From Chromobotia macracanthus (Eukaryota > Chordata > Actinopteri > Cypriniformes > Botiidae), in NCBI GenBank assembly GCA_036877525.1, contig JAZGTH010000011.1, positions 4,521,001 through 4,585,000 on the forward strand: a stretch of 64,000 nucleotides of DNA, written 5' to 3'. The position numbers and the translations under genes are program-made. Under the pieces are notes generated by a model that was not told the origin of the DNA, ran no database searches, and saw only the letters and a program-made list of their open reading frames with translations. Positions 24,161 to 36,394 of this stretch are shown here, piece after piece (position 1 is the first letter of the stretch; the number at the start of each line of letters is the position of its first letter).

Positions 24161-27100
24161 CTGCAACAGGAATTTAGAGATAAAGCCAAACATTATTAGG
24201 CATTGGAACAACATTTCTTGTGAAAAATATTATACAAATTAAATTGACTCTACTTTTATTGGGGTATTTTGATTTATGGCCATGGTTACATATGGAATAT
24301 TGGCCAAAAGTTTCAATTTACACAGTTTGTTTCTCATTAAATACATTACTGTATAACATCATAGTTATACTTGACAATGAGCAACACAGATCATAAATAA
24401 CGCATGTATTTGTCCGGTAGTATTTGTGATTTTCACAATAATAAATGCACACCGCACTACTGCACTGCACTGTGATTTTAAAAGAGTAATCATAGCTCGT
24501 AAATCCTATTTGTGTAATCAGATGAAAGGTTGAAAATCACGCTGATGTTACTAAGTAACAGAGTTAAAAGCATTATAGACTGAATCAGTCACAGAGTGAC
24601 AGATCTTTCACGGCCCTTGAGTTGCAGTGGTTGACACACAGAGCGTGCAATGTCAATTAAATGTGTCAAACAATCGCTCAGTGTTTTCACTGCCATGCAC
24701 CCGATGGGCTGAGCTTAGAGAACATCTAATGAGCAACTATATTTAACTCAGGGCTTAACCCAGCACTCAACTTCCATGAGTAGCTTTACACCACATTGAC
24801 AATTGTTAATGCTTTCTGACAGCAATTATCATGCCTCAGAAGTTAAATTAAAAGCCCAGCTAACCATTTTACAGTGCAAGATGTTTTACTAACATTTCCG
24901 TTAAGTAACAATAACATTAAAATGTTATATTGAAAGTTCTAGAAAAGTTCAAAACATCCAGTTTTTTAGATGTTGTATTAACGCTATTGGTTGGTAAGAA
25001 TGTTATTCAAACATTTTTTTAATTTTGTAGCTTTTTAAAGTGCTCCAGGCACAACTTAAAAAACATTTTTGATATATATTATGCATAAAAAACATTTTAT
25101 CAATGTTACTGTTAGAACATTTTTAATAACGTTAACATTCCCTGTTAGCTGGGTAGCTGCTTTGTCTGGAAAAATGTGGAAACATTTTTCTTAACTCTCA
25201 GATGAGTTATACCACAACTTCCCCACATGGACCAAAGTAATGGAGACTCCTGGGAAATTAGTAATATTACATCTCTGGTATGAAAACAACTGTTAACTTT
25301 TCACTACCTTTATACAAACGCTACACACGTTATGGAAGAAACGTCTGAAGAATAAACGCGTGCAGGTCTGTTTAAAACGAGAAAACCAGCAGTTCTAGCG
25401 CTTGCACAACCTTATGCCATGGAATCGTATAAAGCTGTAGTATCTGTTTCTAATGTACTAGAAACATATGCAGAGCGTTTGTGAAACCATAAAAACCAGT
25501 TTCTTCTTTATTGGCTTTTCAACCAGCTTTCCAACAAGCTAAGACAGGAAACGTACCATCACATCAGTAATGTGTAAGCTTCAGGTCGAATCTAAAAATA
25601 AACCCCCGACAGCAACAACTTGATTGACAAACCTCAAACACAAAAGAGAGGACGCCACTAAAAACAAGCATAGTTTAGGTTTAATAGTAAGTAAATCCGT
25701 GTTTAGGGCATTTAGCTCTTTTTTTCTGTTTGACTGACAAACTATCTGACATTTTGAAATACCACAGGAGTTTGTGTGGGTATGTGAGTGAAGCAGCCTT
25801 TGAAGTTTGTTGGGATGGGATGGTGGTGGGGTAATTGTTGCCCTGTGGGGTAGGATGGGACGTGGCGCCCGTCCTAGTTGGACGTCAGAGCTCACAAACC
25901 GAGCTGTTCCAGCATGTTCCGTAAAAACTTCACACATACAGTATATGGGTAAAAAAACAAGACACATTTTTGTATCACAAGCAAAGAATTATTTCCATTG
26001 CAATCATCTACAGTAAAACAACACTCAAATACAGTAAATGTACCGTCTTAATTTCTTTACACTCTGCAAACTTGTTTTCAGTTTCAAAACCCAATGAAAC
26101 ATGCAACAAGATCACGAGAAAGTATTTTGGTTCTCTCGGCTACATGCACATGTTGATACTGTAAACTATATCTGTTCAAATACAGGATGTCATTTTTTCC
26201 TGCAGGTACAGTAATGTGCTCCATTAACCTTTTGGGTGCAAGTACCCAGCTAACAATTTTAGGTTGCAAGAACATTTCCCTAACATCAAACATTAAAAAT
26301 ATTATTTTAAAAGTATATTAAATGAAAGTTCAGAACATTAATTTTTTGTATTTTGTTGTATTACCTTACTGCTTGGTTATAAGAACGTTATTTAAACATT
26401 TTTAATTTAGTTTTTGATATATATAATGTATAGCGATACAAAAAGTTCTACTAATGTTACTGCAAGAATGTTTTTGATACAAGAGAATGTTTAGAGAACA
26501 TTAGCCAACATGTTGAGAACATTTCCTGTTAGCTAGGTAGCTGCTTAAACTTCCTGGTGTGTTTCCAGGTGTTTGCAACTCCTGAATGTCTGTGCTTGTG
26601 TGGAAAAAAATGTAAGTGCAAAATGTTTTAAGGTTTACCAGGAATCTCGGCTCTAAGCCTACAATGTGTTTTTTTCATTCAAGTGTGCTTTTATGTCTAA
26701 GAAAACTTCCAGTCTAAGTGCGAGCATGGGTTTGTGTGTGTTTGTGTCACTTGGACAATTTTATTTGCGGAGCACCAGAGGAATGCTAAAAATGCTGGCG
26801 AAGCATCACCACAGCCAGACTGGAGGCAGCCAATGGGGATATTTTCTTATGCTGTCTTTCTTACATCTATTTCCTGACAGTATCCTGGAGACCTGAATCA
26901 AACTCACAGGCAGCTGTAGACCAGCCATAGCCAGAGGACACAACTGCTATACAGAAGCAGCCCAGTTAACAACTTTAGGTTGTAGGAATGTTTCCCTAAT
27001 GTTTCTATTAAGTAACAAAAATGTTAAAAATGTTATTTTGAATGTTCCAGGAACGCTCAAAGCATCCAGTTTTTTAGATGTTGTATTAAAGTTATTGCTT

Positions 27101-29999
27101 GGTTTTAAGAACATACATCAAACATTTCATTGTTTAATGTTTTTAAAATATGATATAAAACATTTTTTATAAAATTATATTAACATTACTGCAAGAAAGT
27201 GTTTGAGAACTTTGAGAGAAACTTTAAAACTTTTTAAAACATTCTCTGAAAAAACAATGTTCTGAGAACGTTCCCTGTTAGCTGGCAGGGCTAACCAAGG
27301 TCACTGATAACACAGATCTCTCAACCACTCACATCTTATCATACTTGACTAGAGCCATACTTCACGACAGGGCTTATTGCTCTTCTGTTTTTAACAGTAA
27401 TTAGATAATCTTGGACATCTTGAAGGGTCAGACATGAAACTAGACAAACCAGTGGACGAATGACAATCTGAGATAGGCACTTGGAATTCAGGAACAGCAA
27501 AATCTGGGACAATATCTTACGAAACCAAGATGATCAGAGACTGTAGCTATTCAAAGTTTGTAAGTTGATATGCAATCCAAATACAAGATCCATAACATCA
27601 ACCACACCCAAATCCTGTTTCTTGTGTATTACACTATGTAGAGGACCAACGCCCTAAACTGCAAGTCAACCTTATTTCTGTCACAGTTCCAACAATCAAT
27701 TTTAATGAACGACAGCTATGCAGCCAATGCAAAGTTTATCTGTGCTTTAAATCCCGACCTCATGACAAGATCTGGTGCACTTTACACTGTATTCAGACCC
27801 TGCACAGAGAGACAAATGGTAAACAAATGAAGCAGTGAACAGGCCAAAGTCTGTCTCTTCAAAAGACCTTATCTAATCTCAAACAGCAGATAACACATCA
27901 AAATGTGAATGAAATGTACTGCTCTATTACAAAGTATATTTACATAGTATCTTCTTGGGGATACAAACTAGTTTTTAATTCAAATTCAGGTCATAATATG
28001 AACATGATTATTCAGCTAACAATATGAGTAACAGGTATATATTCATATTTTGCCAGTGCCCATATAAGAGGTCTGTTTGAGGTTCATTCATGGATGATAA
28101 ACAGAGATAGTGATTTTCACAACTTATTGGAGTGAAAGCTCATCATACACAAACAGAGACCTTGACAGCTTATCTTCTGTTCTTCAGTCGAGGAGAAAAG
28201 ATCACAAATTGAAACTTACTACTATTTTTTCTACTAAGTTCCAAGTTTTGGGTGATATTTGCCTGTCTCACCTGTCAATAAAGGTATCAGGTATAAACAG
28301 ACCCACTCAGAATCTGCAGACTTCTGGTTTTTGACAATTTCTGCCCAGATTTTAGAGTAAATGATGTGGAATTCTTCTAAACAGACTTGAACATTAAAAA
28401 TGTGGTAGACTAAGCTTCATTCTTGTTAATAGCCGAAATATCTAAAGCTGCAATCAGTAACTTTTGCCTGTCTATTGCCATCTCTGGTTGAAATATAAAA
28501 CTACAGGTTACTTTACATACTATCCTTTACATATGTAGAAGTCAAATGAAGCCAAATTGACATTTCCCAGGAAATCGGACCCAACTGCTCAAATTATAAA
28601 CCGTTATTATAAGCCTTATTTAATTATAAGCAAATAGAGGTAAGGTCAGGAGATTGTTTTGAACACTGATCTGAATAAACAAATAAATAAGGTGTGGGCA
28701 ATGTGTAGAATATGTAAAATATAAATGATAGATGTTCTAATTCTAAATAGTTTCTTGGGAGTTTTGCACATGCAGATTCTGCATTGACCTGGTTATCAAT
28801 TGTGCACAGATCACCCTCAACACTCACCTCCAGCCACAGCCAGGCCATGTGCAGGCAAACGGTTTCTCGCCCGTGTGTCTCCTCAGGTGGGCCTTCAGGT
28901 GGCTGCTCTTAGTGTACATCTTGGCACAGCCTGGGAAGCTGCATTTGTGCATTTTAATGAGATCAGCTACTGAGCTTTTCTGGAATTTGTGACCACCAAC
29001 TACAAGCCCTGTGCCCTGGCCATCTCCTGCTCCATTCTCCCCAAGGCCCATAGGCTTGGCGGCAATGGGAACAGGGGCAATGCGGACAAACTTTGATGAA
29101 GAGCTATTAAGGCTGGCTTGTGGGATCATCTGAGGAACCAAGGCAAAGGTCTGACCCTGGATGTTGACAAGGAGCTGGGTTATTTTGATGTCTGAGGCAG
29201 GTTGTGGTGGGGGTGTTGAAGGGGCTGTTTTAGGGCTAAGTTCCTGCTTAACCTGAACTGGCTGGAGCTGTAGGATCATAGGCATGCCTGGATTCTCCAT
29301 CACCACAACCTTCCCAGATGATTCCTCCTTTTTCAGCACACTTTTTTGTGGAGGATTTGTGGAGGTTCCTACTGAGGACTGTTCACTTTTGGGCTCTGGG
29401 TCGGCCGTGACTATATCACTTGAGACAGGCACTGTTTGGTCTAAGCTTTGAGCCCAGGGTTCTGATGTAGCTCCTTGGCTGTTTGCACTGGTCACCAGAC
29501 CCTCACCAGCTTCCTCCTTTAAGGCCACCACTTCCATATTTTCCTCCAAGAACTCCTCAATCTCCTCCAGGGTGGGCTGAAACAATAGCCCTGCATGGTC
29601 CTCCAGATCTCCAGGAAAAACAGGAAACTCAAGGCACTCCTCTTTGGTGGAACGGTCTCGTCGCGTCTCCCAAGACAGACCCATGGGAAGGACAGGTGGG
29701 ACCATGGGTGACATCATAGTTGAAGAGTTTTGGCTCAAAGCAGACTGAGAGTGGAGGAAGTCGAGAAGGCCATCTTGACTTTCTCCACTTGAGCTGCTTC
29801 CACAGCTGGAGCCGAGGACCTGAGACTCAGGGCTAGAGCAGGAACGTGGGCTCGATGAGTCACTCAGGTTGTCCTCCGAGAATGGAGACGGAAGCGTATG
29901 GTACACACCCTCATCCGTCACCATATCCGATGGGTTGTGGGTTGGCAGCAACGAGTAAGAAAAAAAAGTCTCTTCATCAAGTAGCAAATGATCCACCAT
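23992..29999 (-). CDS. klf15: Krueppel-like factor 15, complete coding region (2 coding exons)
   Basis: Sequence-specific transcription factor of the KLF/Sp family that binds GC/CACCC boxes in the nucleus; the mammalian orthologue controls gluconeogenic, amino-acid and muscle/heart metabolic genes. The coding sequence joins 29999-28828 and 24160-23992 (446 residues; human KLF15 is 416). The start at 29999 reads MVDHLL, has G at -3 and +4, and an in-frame TAG lies three codons upstream. Seen in the protein: a Ser-rich acidic N-terminus (about 35-75) with LPSPFSED; the KLF15 signature TLEEIEEFLEENM (about 143-155); a sumoylation-type VKQE at 250-253; a conserved QLLVNIQGQTFALVPQ block (about 275-290); FVRIAPVPIAAKP (about 304-316); then three C2H2 fingers from C353 with TGEKPFA and SGVKPYQ linkers and a short tail ending RTARNSH. 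Finger 2 is split by the intron (AG|A, Arg391). Identity rests on recalled KLF15 sequence; no other KLF has the TLEEIEEFLEENM block with this tail. Confidence 0.94.
24855..25153 (-). mobile_element. MITE family A, copy 10 (reverse, klf15 intron)
   Basis: Begins CCCAGCTAACCATTTTACAG and ends CCCTGTTAGCTGGG; 299 bp. Confidence 0.87.
26245..26537 (-). mobile_element. MITE family A, copy 11 (reverse, klf15 intron), TA-flanked
   Basis: Begins CCCAGCTAACAATTTTAGG and ends CCTGTTAGCTAGG; flanked by TA on both sides (AGTA|CCCAGC ... GCTAGG|TAGC). Confidence 0.86.
26961..27285 (-). mobile_element. MITE family A, copy 12 (reverse, klf15 intron)
   Basis: Begins CCCAGTTAACAACTTTAGG and ends GAACGTTCCCTGTTAGCTGG; 325 bp. 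Confidence 0.86.
28442..28625. mobile_element. MITE family B, partial
   Basis: TAAAGCTGCAATCAGTAACT at left with the family interior (GCCATCTCTGGTTGAAATA, GACATTTCCCAGGAAATCG); the other end is not recognisable. Confidence 0.7.
28828..29999 (-). CDS. klf15: klf15 coding exon 2 (N-terminus to mid finger 2)
   Basis: Encodes residues 1-390 plus two bases of codon 391. The acceptor upstream is one of two AGs near 30045-30050 (after a T-rich tract on the minus strand), giving about 45 nt of 5' UTR before the ATG. The exon ends TGGAG|GTGAGT, a consensus donor. The exon carries both the regulatory N-terminal region and finger 1 (Cys353, Cys358, His371, His375) with the first part of finger 2. Confidence 0.95.
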
Positions 30000-31432
30000 T
30001 CCTGGCTACTGCCTGTCCAAAGCGCAGATGATTCAGGTCTTTTTCTGCCTTTGAAAAATAAAGAAGTATAACAAATTGGAATTAGCATTTAATATAAAAA
30101 TCTCACAGATGCTTTACATTCAAAGTACATTAAAGTAATACTGTTTTAATGATGCTGACTACAGCCGTGTTTTCAATAGCTGTTTGGTTGTACATGTAAA
30201 CATTTAGAAAGCGGCTATGCAGCAGCTATCCATTAGGCTATTGACAAACTGCATGCTGGAAACAATTTACTGTAATGGCTGTATATGTTAAAAGTACATT
30301 AAGGATGTGAGCAGGTTGCTAAAAGCCAACCACATTCAGACAATATAGCATTGTGAACGTATCGTGAACACATTGTGAAGTCTTGAAATACAGCGTGTAA
30401 CTGGAAACAGATGATGATTGCAAACCAAGACTCCGGCCAACGACGCTCATAAAATGACTCTCATGTGTGGATCAATAAACTACGAACAATTACTTAGTGT
30501 TTTATCTTTTTTGATGCAAGTTGTAATTGTTACATAAATATAAATTTGTCCGAAGTTTCTTTATTGGTATGATAGCCCAACTGTGGTCCTGTTATTATGT
30601 CATCTGTATGAGAGCACTTAATAAAAGAATATTGTTCATTTCAAAGAATTTCAAAAGTGATGCTATTCATTTTATTAAAACATTCTTTGGCCCTTGTAAT
30701 AAAAACCAATAATAAAAGCAGTCAAGCGCAGTAATAATCACTCAGAGCTTTTACACACAATGCCATAATAAAATAGAGAAATAAAAGAAGTGCATCAGGT
30801 GAAGATGAAAGTTAAATGATGTATCATTTATAAATATACTAAAATATGACAGTAAGGCTATAGTCTGCATCTGTCATTAGACGTCTGAACTTTTGGGTGA
30901 AGTAGTTCATTAAACAGTAATGAAAATGTAATGGGCTCTTGGTCTTTGAACTGGGGGGCGATTGTAGCGCCCCCTGTCTGCTGCCGAATGACCGACAATA
31001 ACCATGACTGCAATGTCAACACCACCATGTCTACTGGAAACTTCGGAGACCCTTTAAATACCCCTTAAAAATCACTTTACCACTGCGTTTGTTATAAAAC
31101 ATAACCCATAGTGTTATGCAACATAATTAAACACTTAACGAGCCAGTAAACAACAACAATATAAAATCATTCAGGATCTCTTTATTACTTTATTGCAATC
31201 GATTTGCGCTGACCCTGAAACTTTGAACAAAAGCACGAGAAATGCATCGGCATGTTAAAGTTTTTGCACGCTTGAAAAACGCATTGTAGCTTGAAAAAGG
31301 TCGTGCATATGTTGACGACGAAAAACTTTACAGTTCGCCTTCACTTTCCCACGCTTCACAGCGAAGCAAACAGTTGCATGCAAACTTCAACCGGAGGCTC
31401 GGATCAAAGCGCTCAAAAACACGCAGACTTAC

Positions 31433-31600
31433 CCCTCTAAATCACCCGTGTTAATCCGTGATGTTTAATGCCTTGATGCGAGGGTGGAGAACAGCTCATT
31501 CGGGGTTAAATTTGCCCTTGAGACAGCACGGCTAGGGCAGATCATGCTCTCCGCTCTCTCTGCAGCACTACGCGGCCGTCACTCGATGTCTTGCGGGCTA
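31433..31600 (-). promoter_or_regulatory. klf15: Inferred klf15 non-coding exon 1 and promoter region
   Basis: A strong donor (GAGGG|GTAAGTCTGCG) has its last exon base at 31433, in a stretch more GC- and CpG-rich than its surroundings and about 1.4 kb upstream of the coding exon acceptor. This suggests a non-coding first exon extending to roughly 31590-31600. A weak TATA-like CTTATAG lies on the minus strand at about 31598-31605. The position and the lack of any other candidate fit the KLF15 structure, where exon 1 is untranslated. The transcription start is not defined by the sequence alone. Confidence 0.5.
31465..31545 (-). other. Upstream ORF in the klf15 leader (26 codons)
   Basis: Within the inferred exon 1, an ATG at 31545-31543 opens a 26-codon frame (starting MICPSRAV, ending STLASRH) closed by TAA at 31467-31465. 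It ends before the exon 1 donor, so the spliced leader would contain it whole. The start context is AGCATGA (A at -3 by reading GAGCATG gives G/A-type purine context, A at +4), which is moderate. If transcribed it could lower klf15 translation. This is an inference from position only. Confidence 0.35.
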
Positions 31601-31887
31601 TAAGAGAAGATTTGGGGAAGGCAGATGAAGGCTCGTCTGCTCCGCATGCGGGGATTGGTGGACCTGCAGACGGAGGCAGTGCTTTCTCCTCCTGTCGTCA
31701 GTGAAACTGCAGCCAGAACAGCTACATAATCGCTGGAGGATCTGTAACTTTTTGTCCAATACTGAGAATAAAACTGCTTTAGACTGAAGCTGGTCAAGTC
31801 ACAAGTTTACAAGTGCTTTTATTAAATCTGGCTGTTCGGTTTCACAGCAATGCAACCAACACGATCAATGTAGATGTATTTTAGGAT

Positions 31888-31914
31888 AGTAATAATAATA
31901 ATAATAATAATAAA
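31888..31914. repeat. (AAT)n microsatellite
   Basis: About eight to nine TAA units just upstream of the klf15 promoter region. Confidence 0.9.
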
Positions 31915-32828
31915 CACTTTACAATAAGGTCTTATTCTCTAACATTGATGCATGCATTGGCTAACATGAATTCATTAAAGTGAGCAACACATTTTTACAG
32001 CATTCACTAGTTTTAGTTCATTGTGCATTATCTAACAAATACAACATTTGATTTTAAATATGGTAAATCGTGAAGGAAACATGTAGTCTTAAAAAATTGT
32101 GAAGAATTCTTGTTTGTTATTTCACATTAACTAATGTAGATAACTAATGTTAACATATGGAAAGTTTCTGTAAAGTGTTACTGTAATAATAAGGCGAGTT
32201 AAAGTAGTGACCTGATACAGACATAATGCACCGCATGTGTTTTAATGCAATAACATGTTCAGGAGCGTCTGATGCCCACTGTTCTGAAAAACTGTGTCAT
32301 GTCTTGGTTTAACATTTAACCAGCTAACTTAAAGGTTTAAGAGCAAAGAAAGACTTTGAACCAGTTTGTTCCAGGGTGTGACTTAAGCTCACGCAGGGGA
32401 AAGAAACTGACACACAATAACAGAGAGGTTATACAACAGATCCATATAAGAAGGTGATTACATTTTAGTATTTAGTTCAAACCTATGATAAGATGTTTAC
32501 AGAATACACAAAGGAAACAAAACGGCTTTATAATTCTGAGGCATGTTGCTCAGGATCATCTTGGCAACAGCTCACACACTAGGTGTTGTTGTTTTCCACT
32601 TACGGCACCATGAAGTCACTGTGTGTATTTTTAGTTGGTGGATCAGTTCGGTCTCAGATAACTTAATGTCCACTGACAGAAAACTTGCTTGGTTTTATAT
32701 GGTTTGTCAGAAGCTGAGCTCAAACCCAAAGACTCTAGAGTGAGACGTTTCTGTACTGTGCTAATAAGAGTAAAATGATTATTATCTAATGACAAACAAT
32801 AAACACTGATTTATGAGGTAACCTACTG

Positions 32829-33121
32829 CCCGGCTAACAGGGAACGTTCTCGGAATGTTGGCTAATGCTCTCTGAAATTCTCTCAAAGTTAGCAAACACA
32901 TTTTTGCAGTAACATTGGTAGAACTTTTATAATATTATATCTCATATATATCCAAAACGTTACTCTTAAGTTGTTAGTGGACAGTTTTAAAAACAGAATT
33001 TCAAAAAAATGTTTGAGAAACATTTTTATAACCAAGCAACATCTTAAAAACTGGATGTTTTTGTTACTTATTGGAAACGTTATGGAACGTTAGGGAACTT
33101 ACAACCTAACACTGTTGCTGG
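32829..33121 (+). mobile_element. MITE family A, copy 13 (forward)
   Basis: Begins CCCGGCTAACAGGGAACGTT and ends in CAACCTAACACTGTTGCTGG; about 290 bp, upstream of klf15. Confidence 0.84.
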
Positions 33122-33400
33122 CTGTATGTCTGATGAGGACTCTAGGGTCACTAACTTTGAGAAAGAGAAAGAAACACCTCCAAACCTTCTGCCACAAATT
33201 CTCGATATCTTAAATGCAGACTTGGTCATCTCACAACATTGTGAATGAAGACTACAGTATAATATTTCTTTACTATAAAGTAGAATATAGCCACATATTG
33301 TTGACTGAAAAGACATGACCAGACTAAGCCCAAGTTTATCACTAAGCCTAGCTTTAGTGCAGGAGTGAACACACATGTAACAGTACAATCAATTGGGCAA

Positions 33401-33652
33401 TTAAAGCTGCAGTCTATAACTTTTGTCTCTCTGTCACCTCTGTTTAAAAAAAAAATAAAATTGCAGATTAATTTACGTACCTTTCTTTACATATGTTCAA
33501 GTCATATGAAGCCACACTGACATTTCCTAGGAAATGGAACAGCTCAACTTATATATCATTAATATACGTTTACTGTTGTGAATCTGTTATGGACTTGTTC
33601 AATACATGGTTTTTGTTTGTTTACCAAAAAAAGTTATGGATTGCAGCTTTAA
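33401..33652. mobile_element. MITE family B, full copy flanked by TTAA
   Basis: TTAA|AGCTGCAGTCTATAAC at left and GGATTGCAGCT|TTAA at right; 252 bp; 1.8 kb upstream of klf15 exon 1. Confidence 0.84.
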
Positions 33653-35424
33653 TGAAAATTAAATAAGGTGCAAGATCCCAGCCAATGGGCCAAAAAATCA
33701 CCATAAAAGTGAAAATTTCGCCTAACAGACATAGTATTACAGTTGGTTCACTGTACCGGAGGAGACCACATGCCATGTAACATGTTTTCTGAATATTAAT
33801 GTTGCATGAAATAAGTGCATGGCTAGTCCCCTGTTAAACTTCCTTTCTTTTACTATGCATATTAAGAAGCTAAGCATGCCTCTGTATCTGCTTTGAAAGA
33901 TTACCAGATCGTCTTTCACCCAGGCCAGATTGTGTCATTATTACTTAACAAAAATAAAGTAGAAATACAGTATGCTGTTGTTTTTTCTATGCGGAGAATC
34001 TTTCTGAAAATTCATCAAACAGCTTTTGTGCACACAACAGTATTTTGTAGCGACCAACTGCTGTGACACCTCGGTCCAGGGGGCCCAAAACGGGTGGAGA
34101 CAATTCTAGGGGCCCCTGATCAAAACTCACAAAGGCTCCTGGTGTTCACACAATGCTTCAGAAGACATATATAGCATACAAGTCATATGGAGTTTTCTGT
34201 TTTATGGAGGAGGATAGACATGGTCACTTTGAAGTGCTGTTGTATGGAGCCGTGTGAAGGTTCTTGAAGATTCAGTGTTTATAAATATGTATTTGTACCA
34301 CAACACACAACAGGGACAGAGGTTACAGCTTTTTCCACAGTTAACTGCAGACTACCCGAACTCTCTCCTGAGAGATTAAAAAAACGGCCCCTTCCTTTTC
34401 TTAGCCTGTTTACCCCAGAAAAACAACACACCCGGAGTTCAAGGGGACACATGCGGTCTGATTGTCCTCAAGGTTGTTTTTGCCCACAGTGTGGTCAACA
34501 AGTAGATTTACACTGAATGGAAACTGCTGTTTTCCTTTACTGGTCAAGGTTCAAAGCACAGATTCGCAGGGGGCCTGTGTTGTTGTTGTTGTGTGATGCA
34601 AGGCTCAATCACTCAAGAAGCACAACAATCGCTGTAGACACGTGACATTTATTATTATTGGTATTATTTTACACAAATATTGATATTGTTAGTAACAGTA
34701 AAAAAACTACACACACATATGTGTGTATATACATAATCTTATCTTTTGATATGAAGTATTATTTAATGATTATTGAATATGAATATTGAGTATATTAGAA
34801 TAAATATACATATTTGAAATACAACAGCTGCAGAAATCTTACTGAAAGAACTTGTACATAACATGTTCAATCTATGACAACCCTATCAGTAGATGGGCTT
34901 ATTTGCTCAGAAATGCTGTCAACAAAACATGTCCTTTCACTTCTTTATGGTGGTTAATAACATGGTTAAACTCCTCTGTCAGTCAGCCTGCATTAACCCT
35001 TGAACTGTCAAGCTGTCATCTTTTTCTCTTTATGTCAGAAATACCATGTCAGCCAAAAACAAACAAGCTGACAACTTAAATGTCTCTATCTGTAAACTAT
35101 GGCTCCTAAGATATATCTAATGACAAGCAAGGACTCTAATTTTATCAAATTGTTCATATTTTTATAACCGTTGTCAATAAGTGTAATTAACTGTAATTTA
35201 AAAAGCACAATTTGCTGGGTGGCACCAGAAGGTCCAGAAGGTGCTTATTATGTAAATGTCACGAGTAGGGTATCATTAGGAATGGAGGAAATGTTCGGGT
35301 GGTTGAATTCTGGGTCAGAATAAAGCACTTAAGTTATTCACAGGATCTATAAATACTCAACCTGGACATGTTAATTTCCTCCCCCAGTGACAGGTACTGC
35401 AGGTGAAGAGGCCTTATGTCTCCA

Positions 35425-35462
35425 CCCAGCTAACAGGGAATGACCTAAAATTGTTAGCTGGG
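35425..35462 (+). mobile_element. MITE family A, 38-bp remnant with both ends
   Basis: Left end CCCAGCTAACAGGGAATG is joined almost directly to the right end ACCTAAAATTGTTAGCTGGG. The whole interior of the element (about 270 bp) is missing. Confidence 0.85.
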
Positions 35463-35627
35463 CGGTCACTGAACAGAACAGCTATGTGCTTGAAATGCTG
35501 TATGGGGAAATACACTTAATATAATATAAAGACAACTAAACTAAAAAAAGCTATGAAGACATATCATAATCAAAAAACATACAGAGGCTCTGAACACCAA
35601 CACTTAATATTAATAACAGTGTCCCCA

Positions 35628-35757
35628 TTATCTCAACCTGTAGCACATGGTGCTAGCAACACCAAGGTCATGGGTTCAACTCCCAGAGAATGCATATACT
35701 TATGAATACACTATAAAAACGCTTTGGATAAAAGTATTATAATTATTTATATTTACA
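35628..35757 (+). mobile_element. tRNA-derived SINE (cyprinid type)
   Basis: An A-box-like region TAGCACATGGTGCTAGCAAC, then the B box GGGTTCAACTCCC, and the tail CGCTTTGGATAAAAGT typical of fish SINEs. It does not fold into a plausible functional tRNA. Confidence 0.72.
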
Positions 35758-35865
35758 AAATGTGAACAAAAGGTATCACAGTCTTCTACAACCTGTATAT
35801 TCCAAGTCTTTTGAAACCATATTACACTAGCTAGGATGATGCACCTTCAGCAGGGTTCGTGAATA

Positions 35866-35945
35866 CTGCAGGCTGACGGAAACGCCCCTCGTGAGAGCGC
35901 AGACATCAGGCCTCTCACACAGCAAAGGCGTCAGCCAGCCTGCAG
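35866..35945. other. Nested inverted repeat (potential 80-nt hairpin)
   Basis: Outer arms CTGCAGGCTGACG (35866-35878) and CGTCAGCCAGCCTGCAG (35929-35945) pair with a 4-base bulge; inner arms GTGAGAG (35891-35897) and CTCTCAC (35912-35918) pair exactly. GC-richer than its surroundings; no known RNA family recognised. Confidence 0.45.
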
Positions 35946-36394
35946 CTTAGCACCATGATAATGCCACGGGGGGAAGCTAGTTGTGCAGTTGAAGATACTT
36001 GTTTCAAAATTCATTGCAGACATCCTGTTGTCAGATTAATATTATCACCTTCCTCTGACACACGCTGGGCGTAGTGTTAAAATCCTGTGAAGCTGATTGG
36101 TTAAAATGCTCTTGAAGTAAATTTTAACTCAATTAATTCCCCATTACACATGTTCTGTCAGAACACATTGAAAGCTCCAGTATCAGATGGCTGAGAGGTA
36201 AAACAGAGACTTATTTCCTCTGACCATCTGCCTCCTCGCCAGTCTCAGCTGAACCTTCACAATGGTGCACATCAATCGCAATTATGTAAATTTTATGTAA
36301 CTAGTTCAACTCTCAATTTCAGTACAATTCCTATGTACTGCAGGCTGTTCAGTCATCACCATAGCAGTAAATACTGTAGCCTTGTTTTCCCTGC

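Larger units (their letters stand above)
24161..28827 (-). other. klf15 intron 2, repeat-bearing
   Basis: Intron of about 4.7 kb with consensus GTGAGT donor and TTGCAG acceptor. It holds three same-orientation copies of the CCCAGCTAACA MITE (24855-25153, 26245-26537, 26961-27285) and a TTAA-type MITE half at 28442-28625. No exon-like or conserved coding segment was seen between them. Confidence 0.7.

Noticed and set aside
29483..30031. Plus-strand open frames opposite klf15 exon 2
   Set aside because: Antisense shadows of the klf15 coding exon, with no independent domain.
35628..35757. Possible tRNA gene
   Set aside because: A- and B-box-like motifs are present, but there is no cloverleaf-compatible acceptor stem and the downstream tail is the fish SINE tail.
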